A stretch of DNA of 10,631 nt from Chloroflexota bacterium (GCA_005879675.1 VBJE01000071.1:1-10631), one strand, 5' to 3'. Counted from the first letter of the stretch, positions 1 to 6,783 are shown. The notes: a model not told the origin generated them from the letters alone. A program made the numbers and translations.

Positions 1-1193
1 GGCGTGCTGCGAGCGGCGGGGTTGACGACGTCATTGGCGCCGACGATGAGCGCCACGTCGGCGTTCTTGAAGTCGTCGTTGACCTGGTCCATCTCCTTGA
101 GCTGCTCGTAGGGGACGTTGGCCTCGGCCAGCAGCACGTTCATGTGCCCTGGCATACGCCCGGCGACCGGATGGATCGCGTACTCGACGTCCACCCCGCG
201 CTTCTCGAGCACGTCGGCGAGCTCGCGCGCGGCGTGCTGCGCCTGGGCGACGGCGAGGCCGTAACCCGGGACGATGATCACGCGCTGCGAGTACGCGAGC
301 AGCGTGCCCAGGTCCTCGGCCGAAGCGGAGCGCACGCTCCGGCCCTGGGCGCCGGCCGTCGCGGTCGCGCCCGCATGGACCTGGCCGAACGCGCCGAAGA
401 GGACGTTGGCCAGCGAGCGCCCCATGGCGTCGCTCATCAGCTTGGTGAGCAAGGAGCCGGAAGCGCCGACGAGCGTGCCCGCGACGATCAGGGCGAAGTT
501 GTTCAGCGTGAAACCGGTCGCCGCCACCGCAAGGCCGGTGCAGGCGTTCAGGAGCGAGATCACCACCGGCATGTCGGCGCCGCCGATGGGAAGCACGAAC
601 GCCACGCCGAGGATCAGCGCCAGCACCATCAGGGAGAGAAAAGAGAAGGGTATGGACGCGAGGGCGAGGACCGCGATCGCGAAGCCGACGATCGCGGCCG
701 CGAGCAGGAGGTTGACGACCTGCTGCCCCCGATATGTGATCGGCGTCCCGGTCATCAGCTCCTGGAGCTTGGCGAACGCGACCATGCTGCCCGCGAACGA
801 GACCGATCCGATGACGATGCTCAGCACGCTCGGGAATGCCTCGCCGAGCGGCGGATGGACACCGAACTTGAGCAGCTCGGCGACGGCGACGAGCGCGGCC
901 GCGCCACCACCGACCCCGTTGAACAGCGCCACCATCTGCGGGATCGCGGTCATGCGCACCATTCGCGCGCCGAACGCGCCGACGACCGTGCCCACGGCCA
1001 CGCCGATGGCGATGATCGTCAGACCAGACCGCGTGAAGTGCAGCAGGGGAAGCGTCGCCGCCAGCGCGACCACCATCCCCAGGGCGGCTGTGAAGTTGCC
1101 GTTGCGCGCCCCCTTGGGCGAGCTCAGCTGCTTCAGGCCGAGGATGAAAAGCACCGCCGCCAGCAGATAGGCGAGGGCGATGGCGACGCTCAT
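1..1193 (-). CDS. pntB: NAD(P) transhydrogenase subunit beta (3'-partial)
   Basis: This is the membrane and NADP(H)-binding subunit of proton-translocating transhydrogenase, which makes NADPH from NADH using proton influx. Reading leftward from ATG at 1191-1193, 397 codons remain open to the window edge; full PntB is about 460 residues, so the C-terminus is missing. The N-terminal two thirds is a chain of hydrophobic helices (domain II), beginning MSVAIALAYLLAAVLFILG. The NADP-binding domain III follows, with the Rossmann-like GYGLAVAQAQ at residues 310-319, the HPVAGRMPGHMNVLLAEA stretch, and GANDVVNP at 385-392. All are PntB hallmarks. The start overlaps the stop of the alpha-2 gene (ATGA), so translation is probably coupled. 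Family assignment is firm; only the C-terminal end cannot be inspected. Confidence 0.96.
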   Translation of the reverse strand, partial: MSVAIALAYLLAAVLFILGLKQLSSPKGARNGNFTAALGMVVALAATLPLLHFTRSGLTIIAIGVAVGTVVGAFGARMVRMTAIPQMVALFNGVGGGAAALVAVAELLKFGVHPPLGEAFPSVLSIVIGSVSFAGSMVAFAKLQELMTGTPITYRGQQVVNLLLAAAIVGFAIAVLALASIPFSFLSLMVLALILGVAFVLPIGGADMPVVISLLNACTGLAVAATGFTLNNFALIVAGTLVGASGSLLTKLMSDAMGRSLANVLFGAFGQVHAGATATAGAQGRSVRSASAEDLGTLLAYSQRVIIVPGYGLAVAQAQHAARELADVLEKRGVDVEYAIHPVAGRMPGHMNVLLAEANVPYEQLKEMDQVNDDFKNADVALIVGANDVVNPAARST

Positions 1194-1510
1194 TTCTTGA
1201 CCGTCTCTGGCCTCGCCTGTTGGGCCGGCTGGCGGCCTTTGAACATCTCGAGCATGCGGTCGGTGACGACAAAGCCGCCGACCACGTTGGTCGTCGCCAG
1301 CGTGACCGCGACCAGGCCGAGCACGATCGTGACCGGCGAGTCCGCGCCCGCGGCGATCAGGATGGCGCCGACCAGGATGATGCCGTGGATCGCGTTGGTG
1401 CCCGACATCAGCGGCGTGTGCAGGATCGTCGGCACCTTGGAGATGACCTCGAAGCCGACGAAGACGGCAAGCACGAAGATCGTCAGCTCGTTGAGCAGCT
1501 CGTTCGTCAT
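1190..1510 (-). CDS. pntAB: NAD(P) transhydrogenase subunit alpha 2 (membrane part)
   Basis: This 106-residue membrane subunit corresponds to the C-terminal membrane segment of single-chain PntA. Here it is a separate gene, as in Rhodospirillum rubrum-type transhydrogenases. Three hydrophobic segments are visible at about residues 9-24, 40-54 and 59-82. The family motifs LHTPLMSGTNAIHG (31-43) and NVVGGFVVTDRML (75-87) are intact. With PntB it builds the proton channel in the cytoplasmic membrane. ATG at 1508-1510 overlaps the TGA of alpha-1, and its own TGA (1190-1192) overlaps the ATG of pntB. No good Shine-Dalgarno precedes the start, which fits coupled translation from the upstream gene. 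The C-terminal tail after residue 90 is short, polar and probably cytoplasmic. Confidence 0.95.
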   Translation of the reverse strand: MTNELLNELTIFVLAVFVGFEVISKVPTILHTPLMSGTNAIHGIILVGAILIAAGADSPVTIVLGLVAVTLATTNVVGGFVVTDRMLEMFKGRQPAQQARPETVKK

Positions 1511-2637
1511 GCCGCGGACAGCGCCTGCTTCGCTCGCTCGTTGACGATCTCGCCGCCGTGCGTGACGCACGCGCCCTTGGTGATCTCGTCCGCGAAATCG
1601 AGCGAGACGGCCCCGTTCTTGACCAGGTGCAGCAGCAGGTTGGCCACGTTGCGCGCGAACAGCTGGCTGGTCGTGAGCGGCATCGTGGAAGGGATGTTGC
1701 GGGTGCCGATGATCGTCACGCCGTTGACGTCTGCCTCCTTGCCCGGCTGCGTCAACTCCACGTTGCCGCCGGTCTCGGCCGCCAGGTCGACGATCACCGA
1801 TCCCGGGCGCATGCCCCTGACCATCTCCGCGGTCACCAGCATCGGCGCGCGGCGACCGGGCACGGCCGCGGTGGTGATGACGACGTCCGATTTGGCGACG
1901 TGCTCGCCGATGAGCTCGCGCTGCTGGCGCAGGAACTCCTCCGACTGCTCGCGCGCGTAGCCTCCCTCCCCCTCCTGCGTCTCCAGCGGCAGCTCGATGA
2001 AGGTCGCGCCCAGGGACGAGACCTCCTCTTTCACCGCCGGGCGGACGTCGTAGGCGGAAACGACCGCGCCCAGGCGGCGCGCGGTCGCGATCGCCTGCAG
2101 GCCCGCGACCCCGGCGCCCATGACGAGCACGCGAGTCGGCGCGACCGTTCCGGCCGCGGTCATCATCATCGGGAACAGCTTGCCGAGCCGGTCGGCAGCC
2201 ATCAGCACCGCCTTGTAGCCCGCCGCCGATGCCTGGGACGAAAGAGCATCCATCGACTGCGCGCGGGAGATGCGCGGCAGGAGCTCGAGGCTGAACGCGG
2301 TGATGCCGTGGCTGGCGAGCGAGCGGACGATGTCGCCCTGCGTCGCCGGCTGGAGGAAGCTGATGAGGACGGCGCCCTTCTTCAGCAGCGAGATCTCGCT
2401 CTCGCGCGGCGCCTGCACCTTGAGCACGGCGTCGGCGTCGCGGAGCACGGAGCCGGCCCGGCCCGCGACGGCGGCGCCGGCCTTCTGATAGAGCTCGTCG
2501 GCGATGAAGGCCGCAGCCCCAGCGCCCGCTTCGACGCCGACCTCCAGGCCGGCTGCGACCAGCATCCTGGCGGTGTCGGGAACGAGCGCGACGCGACGCT
2601 CCCCCTGCTCGATCTCCCTCGGCACCGCCACCTTCAC
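1507..2637 (-). CDS. pntAA: NAD(P) transhydrogenase subunit alpha 1 (NAD-binding)
   Basis: This 376-residue soluble domain I of transhydrogenase binds NAD(H) on the cytoplasmic face and passes hydride to the NADP-binding domain of PntB. The start MKVAVPREIEQGERRVALVP is typical of the alanine dehydrogenase/PntA N-terminal domain. The mobile loop SRAQSMDALSSQ lies at 124-135, the dinucleotide-binding GAGVAG at 174-179, and the acidic end of that fold, SAYDVRP, at 194-200. Length matches separate alpha-1 subunits. The start is GTG at 2635-2637, chosen because the family begins exactly here. The nearest Shine-Dalgarno-like AGGAGG (minus strand, 2667-2672) is about 30 nt away, too far to serve it. 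It is the first gene of a three-gene leftward operon and is divergent from korA. Alanine dehydrogenase is the only alternative, and the adjacent membrane subunits rule it out. Confidence 0.95.
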   Translation of the reverse strand: MKVAVPREIEQGERRVALVPDTARMLVAAGLEVGVEAGAGAAAFIADELYQKAGAAVAGRAGSVLRDADAVLKVQAPRESEISLLKKGAVLISFLQPATQGDIVRSLASHGITAFSLELLPRISRAQSMDALSSQASAAGYKAVLMAADRLGKLFPMMMTAAGTVAPTRVLVMGAGVAGLQAIATARRLGAVVSAYDVRPAVKEEVSSLGATFIELPLETQEGEGGYAREQSEEFLRQQRELIGEHVAKSDVVITTAAVPGRRAPMLVTAEMVRGMRPGSVIVDLAAETGGNVELTQPGKEADVNGVTIIGTRNIPSTMPLTTSQLFARNVANLLLHLVKNGAVSLDFADEITKGACVTHGGEIVNERAKQALSAA

Positions 2638-2715
2638 GACGGATGGACTGTAAGGAATCGAGGCTGCCTCCTGCAGCCGCGTAGAATCCGTAATCCGCCA
2701 ACCCCATAAATCGAA
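2638..2715. promoter_or_regulatory. Divergent pnt/kor control region with inverted repeat
   Basis: These 78 bp separate the GTG start of pntAA (-) from the GTG start of korA (+) and must hold the promoters of both operons unless those lie inside genes. A perfect inverted repeat, GGCTGC-CTCCT-GCAGCC, sits at 2662-2678. A -10-like TAGAAT lies on the plus strand at 2682-2687. A weaker TACAGT reads on the minus strand at 2652-2647, 9 nt before the pntAA start. The repeat falls about where the -35 region of either promoter would be, so a shared operator is plausible. AATCCG is also repeated directly at 2685-2690 and 2692-2697. No good -35 hexamer is visible. Promoter assignment is inference. Confidence 0.35.
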
Positions 2716-3873
2716 GTGACCGAGCCCATCGTCAACGACCTCACAATCCAGGCAGCCACCGTCAACGGGTCAGGCAGCCAAACCGCCAACCTGGTACTGA
2801 CCAGGGCGATCTTCCACATGGGTATCCCGGTCGCCCCGAAAAACGTGTTCCCCTCGAACATCGAAGGCCTTCCGACGTGGTACCAGCTTCGGATCACGCC
2901 CGAAGGGCACATGGCGCGCTCGGACAAGGTCGACATCCTGGTCGCCTTCAACGTCGCCACGTGGCGCGAGGACCTCAAGACCGTGCGCCCTGGCGGGGTC
3001 GTGATCCACGAGGAGGTGTTCTCGACGGCCGACGTGCGAACCGACGTGACCTATTACCCGGTTCCCTTCGCCAAGCTCGCGAAGTCAAAGATCCAGAGCG
3101 ACACCCTGCGAAAGCAGCTGGCGAACATGATCTACGTCGGCGTGGTCGCCGGCGTGCTCGGCATCCCGTGGGAGGCCATCGAGCACGGTGTCCGCCGCCA
3201 GTTCCTGGCCAAGCCCAAGGCGGTCCAGGTCAACCTCGACGCCATCAAGGTCGGGTTCGACCACTGGCAGGACAACTTCTCCAAGCAGGACCCGTATCGT
3301 CTCGAGCCCATGACCGGCGTGGTCGAGGGCAAGGTCCTGGTCGAAGGCAACCAGGCGGCCGCGATCGGCGCTCTGATGGGCGGGGTCACGGTCGTGGCGT
3401 GGTACCCCATCACCCCCTCTTCCTCGCTCTGCGAATACGTGATCGCCTACTCGGACCGCTTCCGCGGCGACGGCAACGGCGAGAAGCGGATCTCCGTCGT
3501 GCAGGCGGAGGATGAGCTGCATCTCGCTGATGGCGGAGTTCTCCGGCCTCGCGTACTACGCGGAGGTGCCGGTCGTGATCTTCGACATCCAGCGCATCGG
3601 CCCGTCGACCGGCCTGCCGACGCGCACGTCGCAGGCGGACCTCGGGTTCGTCTACACGCTCTCGCACGGCGACACCAAGCACCTGGTCCTGCTGCCCGGC
3701 ACGGTCGAGGAGTGCTACGAGTTCGCGCGCGATGCATTCGACCACGCCGACCGATTCCAGACGCCGGTGTTCGTGCTCTCGGACCTCGATCTCGGAATGA
3801 ACCTCTGGATGACGCCCGAGTTCAAGTATCCGGAGAAGAAGTTCGACCGCGGCAAGGTCCTCGCCAAGGATGA
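2716..3873 (+). CDS. KorA 5' fragment: gamma domain and start of alpha domain
   Basis: This is the first open frame of the broken korA. Residues 1 to about 190 are the gamma (catalytic-domain-III-like) domain, with GSGS at 18-21 and the region around NVFPSNIEGLPTWYQLRI. The alpha domain begins near residue 206 (KVLVEGNQAAAIGALMGG). It contains YPITPSS at 230-236, the motif that packs on thiamine diphosphate, and VQAEDEL at 262-268, whose glutamate belongs to the cofactor-contact region in this superfamily. Genuine coding ends at about 3519. The 118 codons to the TGA at 3873 are arginine- and proline-rich out-of-frame sequence with no family resemblance. The start is GTG at 2716; the next gene end lies 78 bp away on the other strand, and no strong Shine-Dalgarno precedes it. 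Confidence 0.75.
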   Translation: MTEPIVNDLTIQAATVNGSGSQTANLVLTRAIFHMGIPVAPKNVFPSNIEGLPTWYQLRITPEGHMARSDKVDILVAFNVATWREDLKTVRPGGVVIHEEVFSTADVRTDVTYYPVPFAKLAKSKIQSDTLRKQLANMIYVGVVAGVLGIPWEAIEHGVRRQFLAKPKAVQVNLDAIKVGFDHWQDNFSKQDPYRLEPMTGVVEGKVLVEGNQAAAIGALMGGVTVVAWYPITPSSSLCEYVIAYSDRFRGDGNGEKRISVVQAEDELHLADGGVLRPRVLRGGAGRDLRHPAHRPVDRPADAHVAGGPRVRLHALARRHQAPGPAARHGRGVLRVRARCIRPRRPIPDAGVRALGPRSRNEPLDDARVQVSGEEVRPRQGPRQG

Positions 3874-4444
3874 CCTGGAGAAGCTCGCCGGCGAATGGGG
3901 GCGCTACCGCGACGTCGACGGCGACGGGGTGACCTACCGCACGCTGCCCGGCACCGACCACCCGGCCGCCGGTTACTTCACCCGCGGCTCGGGGCACGAC
4001 GAGATGGCGCGCTACACCGAGGGCGCCGACGCCTACGCCCGGAACATGGACCGGCTGACGCGCAAGCTCGAGACGGCGCGACACGAGCTGCCCGCGCCGG
4101 TGGTGGACGAAAAGGGGTCGCCCATCGGGCTGATCGCGTTCGGCTCCACCGATGCGGCCGTGGTCGAGGCCCGCCAGGCGCTCGACGAGAAGGGCAAGAA
4201 CGTCGACTACATGCGCGTGCGGGCGCTGCCGCTAAGCGACGAGGTCGCCCGGTTCGTCGCCCGCCACGAGCGCGTGTACGTCGTGGAGCAGAACCGCGAC
4301 GGCCAGCTGTTCGACCTCATCCGCCTGGCCCTGCCCGCGGCGCTGGTCGACCGAATGCGCTCGATCCGGCACTACAACGGACAGCCGATCCCCGCCGGTG
4401 CCATCATCGAGCCGCTGATGGAGCAGGAGGCCGTGCCCACATGA
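3512..4444 (+). CDS. KorA 3' fragment: rest of the alpha subunit
   Basis: This open frame holds the remaining alpha subunit: ISLMAEFSGLAYYAEVPVV, the conserved QRIGPSTGLPTRTSQADL, and a C-terminal transketolase-like domain with VVEQNRDGQLFDLIR and HYNGQPIPAGAIIEPL. The ATG at 3512 is only the first start codon in the frame. Its first few residues precede the deletion joint, and a GGAGG sits directly against it with no spacing, so independent initiation is unlikely. Family homology starts at about 3521. It ends in TGA overlapping ATG of korB, which has its own AGGAGG at 4425-4430 within this gene's end, so korB may still be translated if korA is not. Confidence 0.75.
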   Translation: MSCISLMAEFSGLAYYAEVPVVIFDIQRIGPSTGLPTRTSQADLGFVYTLSHGDTKHLVLLPGTVEECYEFARDAFDHADRFQTPVFVLSDLDLGMNLWMTPEFKYPEKKFDRGKVLAKDDLEKLAGEWGRYRDVDGDGVTYRTLPGTDHPAAGYFTRGSGHDEMARYTEGADAYARNMDRLTRKLETARHELPAPVVDEKGSPIGLIAFGSTDAAVVEARQALDEKGKNVDYMRVRALPLSDEVARFVARHERVYVVEQNRDGQLFDLIRLALPAALVDRMRSIRHYNGQPIPAGAIIEPLMEQEAVPT

Positions 4445-5463
4445 GCGCGACGGTGAACCGCGTCGGACTGCCCCGCGACGCGTACAAGGGCGCGGCGACG
4501 ACCCTGTGCGCCGGCTGCGGCCACAACTCGATCACCAACCACATGATCAAGGCGCTGTACGAGCTCGGAGTCGAGCCACACATGCTCGCCAAGATGTCCG
4601 GCATCGGCTGCTCGTCGAAGACGCCGGCCTACTTCGTCGAGAGCGCACACGGATTCAACGGCGTCCACGGCCGCATGCCGGCGCTGACAACCGGAGCGCA
4701 CCTGGCGAACCGGCAGCTCATCATGCTCGGCGTCTCCGGCGACGGCGACACCGCGTCCATCGGCCTTGGGCAGTTCATGCACATGATCCGCCGCAACGTC
4801 GACTGCACCTACATCATCGAAGACAACGGCACCTATGGCCTGACCAAGGGCCAGTTCTCGGCCACGGCAGACCTGGGGTCGGTGCAGAAGAAAGGCGGGG
4901 TCAATACGTTCCAGCCGATCGATCCGTGCGCCGTGGCCCTGGCGCTGGGGTGCTCATTCGTCGCGCGCTCATTCAGCGGCGACGGCAAGCAGGTCGTGCC
5001 CCTGATCAAGGCCGCGATCGCGCACCGCGGGACGGCGATCCTCGACATCATCTCGCCGTGCGTGACGTTCAACGACCACGACGGCTCGACCAAGAGCTAC
5101 AGCTGGGTCAAGGACCACGAGGAGTCGATCGCCGACGTCTCGTTCATCCCCTTCTTCGAAGAGGTGCACGTCGACTACGAGCCCGGCACCGTGCGCGACG
5201 TGCGGCTGCATGACGGCTCGCACATCGTGCTCAAAAAGCTGGGCGAGGACCACGACCCGACCGACCGCCGCGCGGCGATCCAGGTCATCGAAGAGGGCCG
5301 CGCCGAGGGCCACCTGGTGACGGGCCTGCTCTACGTCGACACGGCGATGTCGGACTTCGCGACCACCGAGCACATCCCCGAGCAGCCGCTGAAGGACCTG
5401 GGCGAGGACGAGCTGCGGCTGTCGCGCGACGACTTCGCCCAGTTCATGTCCGAGTTCGCCTGA
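4441..5463 (+). CDS. korB: 2-oxoacid:ferredoxin oxidoreductase beta subunit
   Basis: This 340-residue subunit binds thiamine diphosphate and a 4Fe-4S cluster and, with KorA, decarboxylates a 2-oxoacid (probably 2-oxoglutarate), reducing ferredoxin. It acts in the cytoplasm in central carbon metabolism. The cluster cysteines are visible as CAGCGH (C23, C26), GIGCSS (C57) and SPCVTFN (C207). The thiamine diphosphate/Mg motif runs from GDGD (100-103) to EDNGTYGLTKGQ (N129). Length is usual for the two-subunit KorAB type, such as the mycobacterial enzyme. The ATG overlaps the korA TGA, and AGGAGG at 4425-4430 is a well-placed ribosome binding site. Substrate choice between 2-oxoglutarate and pyruvate is not proved by these motifs; 2-oxoglutarate is preferred from resemblance to KorAB. 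Confidence 0.93.
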   Translation: MSATVNRVGLPRDAYKGAATTLCAGCGHNSITNHMIKALYELGVEPHMLAKMSGIGCSSKTPAYFVESAHGFNGVHGRMPALTTGAHLANRQLIMLGVSGDGDTASIGLGQFMHMIRRNVDCTYIIEDNGTYGLTKGQFSATADLGSVQKKGGVNTFQPIDPCAVALALGCSFVARSFSGDGKQVVPLIKAAIAHRGTAILDIISPCVTFNDHDGSTKSYSWVKDHEESIADVSFIPFFEEVHVDYEPGTVRDVRLHDGSHIVLKKLGEDHDPTDRRAAIQVIEEGRAEGHLVTGLLYVDTAMSDFATTEHIPEQPLKDLGEDELRLSRDDFAQFMSEFA

Positions 5464-5473
5464 GCGACACCGC

Positions 5474-5490
5474 GCCGCCCCTCCGGCGGC
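5474..5490 (+). terminator. GC-rich hairpin after korB (possible terminator)
   Basis: A perfect inverted repeat, GCCGCC-CCTCC-GGCGGC, begins 11 nt after the korB stop. No T-run follows, so it is not a canonical intrinsic terminator. It could slow or end transcription, or be one arm of a two-hairpin unit with the structure at 5500-5521. Confidence 0.35.
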
Positions 5491-5499
5491 TGGGGCGCA

Positions 5500-5521
5500 A
5501 CCTCCTCATAAATGGGGAGGT
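5500..5521 (+). promoter_or_regulatory. Nine-base-pair hairpin over the glycosylase start
   Basis: ACCTCCTCA (5500-5508) pairs with TGGGGAGGT (5513-5521) across a TAAA loop, with one T-G wobble. In RNA the stem buries the Shine-Dalgarno-like GGGGAGG (5514-5520) and the first base of the GTG start at 5520. Either it limits translation of the glycosylase, or it is a terminator-like end to the kor operon and the glycosylase uses a promoter of its own. There is no T-run downstream. Confidence 0.4.
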
Positions 5522-6143
5522 GTTGCAAAAGGAGATCCTCAAAGGGACCAGGCTGGTCGCGCGCCGCGACCCCGCGATGGCGTCGCTGATCAAGCGCGCC
5601 GGACCGATGGACCTACGCGATCCCATGCCCGACAGCTTCGCGGCGCTGGTGCGCTCGATCATGTACCAGCAGCTCGCCGGCGCGGCTGCGACCGCGATCC
5701 ACGGCCGGTTCCTCAAGCTGTTCGCCGACAGCCTCTCGCCCATGGCCGTCCTGGCCTTGCCCGAGGGCGCCATGCGGTCCGCGGGCGTGAGCGGGCCGAA
5801 GGAGGCCGCCATCACCGACCTGGCGCGGAAGATCGCCGACGGCACGGTGCCGCTTGGAGACGTCGACTCGCTGCCCGACGACGAGCTCGTCACCAGGCTG
5901 GTCCAGGTCCGAGGCATCGGCCGCTGGACGGCGGAGATGTTTCTCATCTTTCAGCTGCGGCGGCTCGACGTCTGGCCTGTCGACGACTACGGCGTGCGCA
6001 AAGGCTGGACCCTGGCCCATCGCAAGCGGGAGATGATCGCACCGAAGGCCCTGCAGGGCGAGGGCGAGAAGTTCCGGCCCTACCGCTCGATCGCGGCCTG
6101 GTACTGCTGGCGCGCGGTCGAAAACATCGTTTTGCCTACCTAG
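5520..6143 (+). CDS. DNA-3-methyladenine glycosylase, short AlkA/HhH-GPD type
   Basis: This base-excision repair glycosylase of the HhH-GPD superfamily probably removes alkylated purines such as 3-methyladenine. It has 207 residues, the size of the short AlkA-like form without the N-terminal beta domain. SIMYQQLAGAAATAI (about 47-61) is the conserved first helix motif. The helix-hairpin-helix is VRGIGRWTAEMF, with G132-I133-G134. The catalytic aspartate is expected at D156 in WPVDDYGVRKG, equivalent to D238 of E. coli AlkA. The start is uncertain: GTG 5520 and TTG 5523 are the in-frame choices that keep the conserved LVARRDPAMASLI helix, while ATG 5577 would remove part of it. AAAAGGAG at 5527-5534 looks like a ribosome binding site but has no usable in-frame start after it. 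The stop overlaps the next gene tail to tail. Confidence 0.88.
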   Translation: MLQKEILKGTRLVARRDPAMASLIKRAGPMDLRDPMPDSFAALVRSIMYQQLAGAAATAIHGRFLKLFADSLSPMAVLALPEGAMRSAGVSGPKEAAITDLARKIADGTVPLGDVDSLPDDELVTRLVQVRGIGRWTAEMFLIFQLRRLDVWPVDDYGVRKGWTLAHRKREMIAPKALQGEGEKFRPYRSIAAWYCWRAVENIVLPT

Positions 6144-6783
6144 CGTATTTCCGGCGCAGCTTCTCGATCGCTTCATCGCTCATGGGCGGCCAGCCATAGG
6201 CGTCGAGGAACGCGCGGGCGTGGCCGCGGCCGTAGTTGTACTGGAGCGTCCAGATGCCCGCCGCCAGGTCGACCTCGGGATTCCCGAGGCCCGCGCGGCC
6301 GACGTCGACGAGGGCGCTGAACATCCCTTCGTGCACGAGCACGTTCGGGAGCGCGTAGTCGCCGTGGACGAGGACGTTTCCAGGCTTGCGGACTCCAAAC
6401 GGGCAGTCGCGCCCGTCGGCGGCGTGCAGCTCTTGGAGGACCTCGCCGAGCGCCTGGGCGACGCGCGCAGGGGGCCAGCCGACCGACGGGTCATACATCG
6501 GCACTCCGGCCACGGCGCGCGTGAGCAGCCAGTCGTCGCCGGCCGCCTGGATGAACGCCAGCAGCTCGGGTACAGGCCAGCGCCCCGCCAACCACGCAAG
6601 GCGATCCCGCTCGCCCGCCAGCTCTGCCGCGCGCTTGACGAAGATCTCCTCGCGTGAGCCTGACAGCCGCCAGACGGTGCCCGCCCAGCTCATCCAGGCG
6701 AACTCCGCGGAGGCCGGCTCTCCTCCGAGCGCCGCAACCACGGCAGCCCGCACCTCAGGCGGTAGCGGCGGTGAAGATTTCAA
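6136..6783 (-). CDS. APH(3')-like aminoglycoside/small-molecule phosphotransferase
   Basis: This kinase-fold phosphotransferase most resembles the APH(3') group. Counting from the TTG at 6781-6783 (215 residues), it has VWRLSG (37-42), a candidate ATP-binding lysine K50 in IFVKRA, the group signature CPF (127-129), the catalytic loop HGDYALPN (140-147) and the metal-binding aspartate D160 in LVDVGRAGLGNPEVDLA. The TTG is chosen because AGAGG lies 7 nt upstream and the alternative GTG at 6861 would overlap the divergent peptidase. APH(3') enzymes are usually about 260 residues with about 50 between CPF and HGD; here only 10 lie between them. Catalytic residues are kept, so it is probably active, but whether it acts on aminoglycosides is unknown. 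Chromosomal setting without mobile elements argues against recent acquisition. Confidence 0.82.
   Translation of the reverse strand: MKSSPPLPPEVRAAVVAALGGEPASAEFAWMSWAGTVWRLSGSREEIFVKRAAELAGERDRLAWLAGRWPVPELLAFIQAAGDDWLLTRAVAGVPMYDPSVGWPPARVAQALGEVLQELHAADGRDCPFGVRKPGNVLVHGDYALPNVLVHEGMFSALVDVGRAGLGNPEVDLAAGIWTLQYNYGRGHARAFLDAYGWPPMSDEAIEKLRRKYAR

Larger units (their letters stand above)
2716..4444 (+). pseudogene. korA: 2-oxoacid:ferredoxin oxidoreductase alpha subunit, broken by an internal frameshifting deletion
   Basis: The whole span is one gene for the fused gamma-alpha subunit of a KorAB-type 2-oxoacid:ferredoxin oxidoreductase, probably oxidising 2-oxoglutarate to succinyl-CoA with ferredoxin reduction. 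It is split over two frames. Frame one is homologous through VQAEDEL (ending at 3519), and homology resumes in the next frame at ISLMAEFSGLAYYAE (from 3521). Family members carry about 24 residues between these points, including the alpha-subunit TSGPG motif. All are absent, which implies loss of roughly 71 bp. The remaining 268 + 307 codons plus about 24 give around 600 residues, the expected length. Both halves look undamaged otherwise, so the lesion is recent or is an assembly error. The final TGA overlaps the korB ATG. Confidence 0.85.

Noticed and set aside
31..1272. 413-codon minus-strand open frame over the pntB region
   Set aside because: Its product is arginine/alanine/glycine-rich without family motifs, while the frame reading from 1193 gives a clear PntB. 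High GC makes long shadow frames.
2665..2698. AGGAGG (minus strand 2672-2667) as the pntAA ribosome binding site with an upstream start
   Set aside because: No start codon lies at a usable distance, and the family N-terminus begins at the GTG of 2637. The hexamer is part of the inverted repeat and its spacer.
144..2709. Several plus-strand open frames antisense to the pnt operon (for example 144-1544 and 1558-2709)
   Set aside because: Low-complexity charged products with no recognisable domains, opposite real, motif-bearing pnt genes.
3512..3873. Programmed ribosomal frameshift joining the two korA frames
   Set aside because: About 24 conserved residues are missing at the joint, which a frameshift cannot restore, and no slippery heptamer with downstream structure is evident there.
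3895..4440. Upstream in-frame extension of korB to 3895
   Set aside because: The extension is arginine-rich shadow sequence over the KorA C-terminus; ATG 4441 has AGGAGG at the right distance and matches the family N-terminus.
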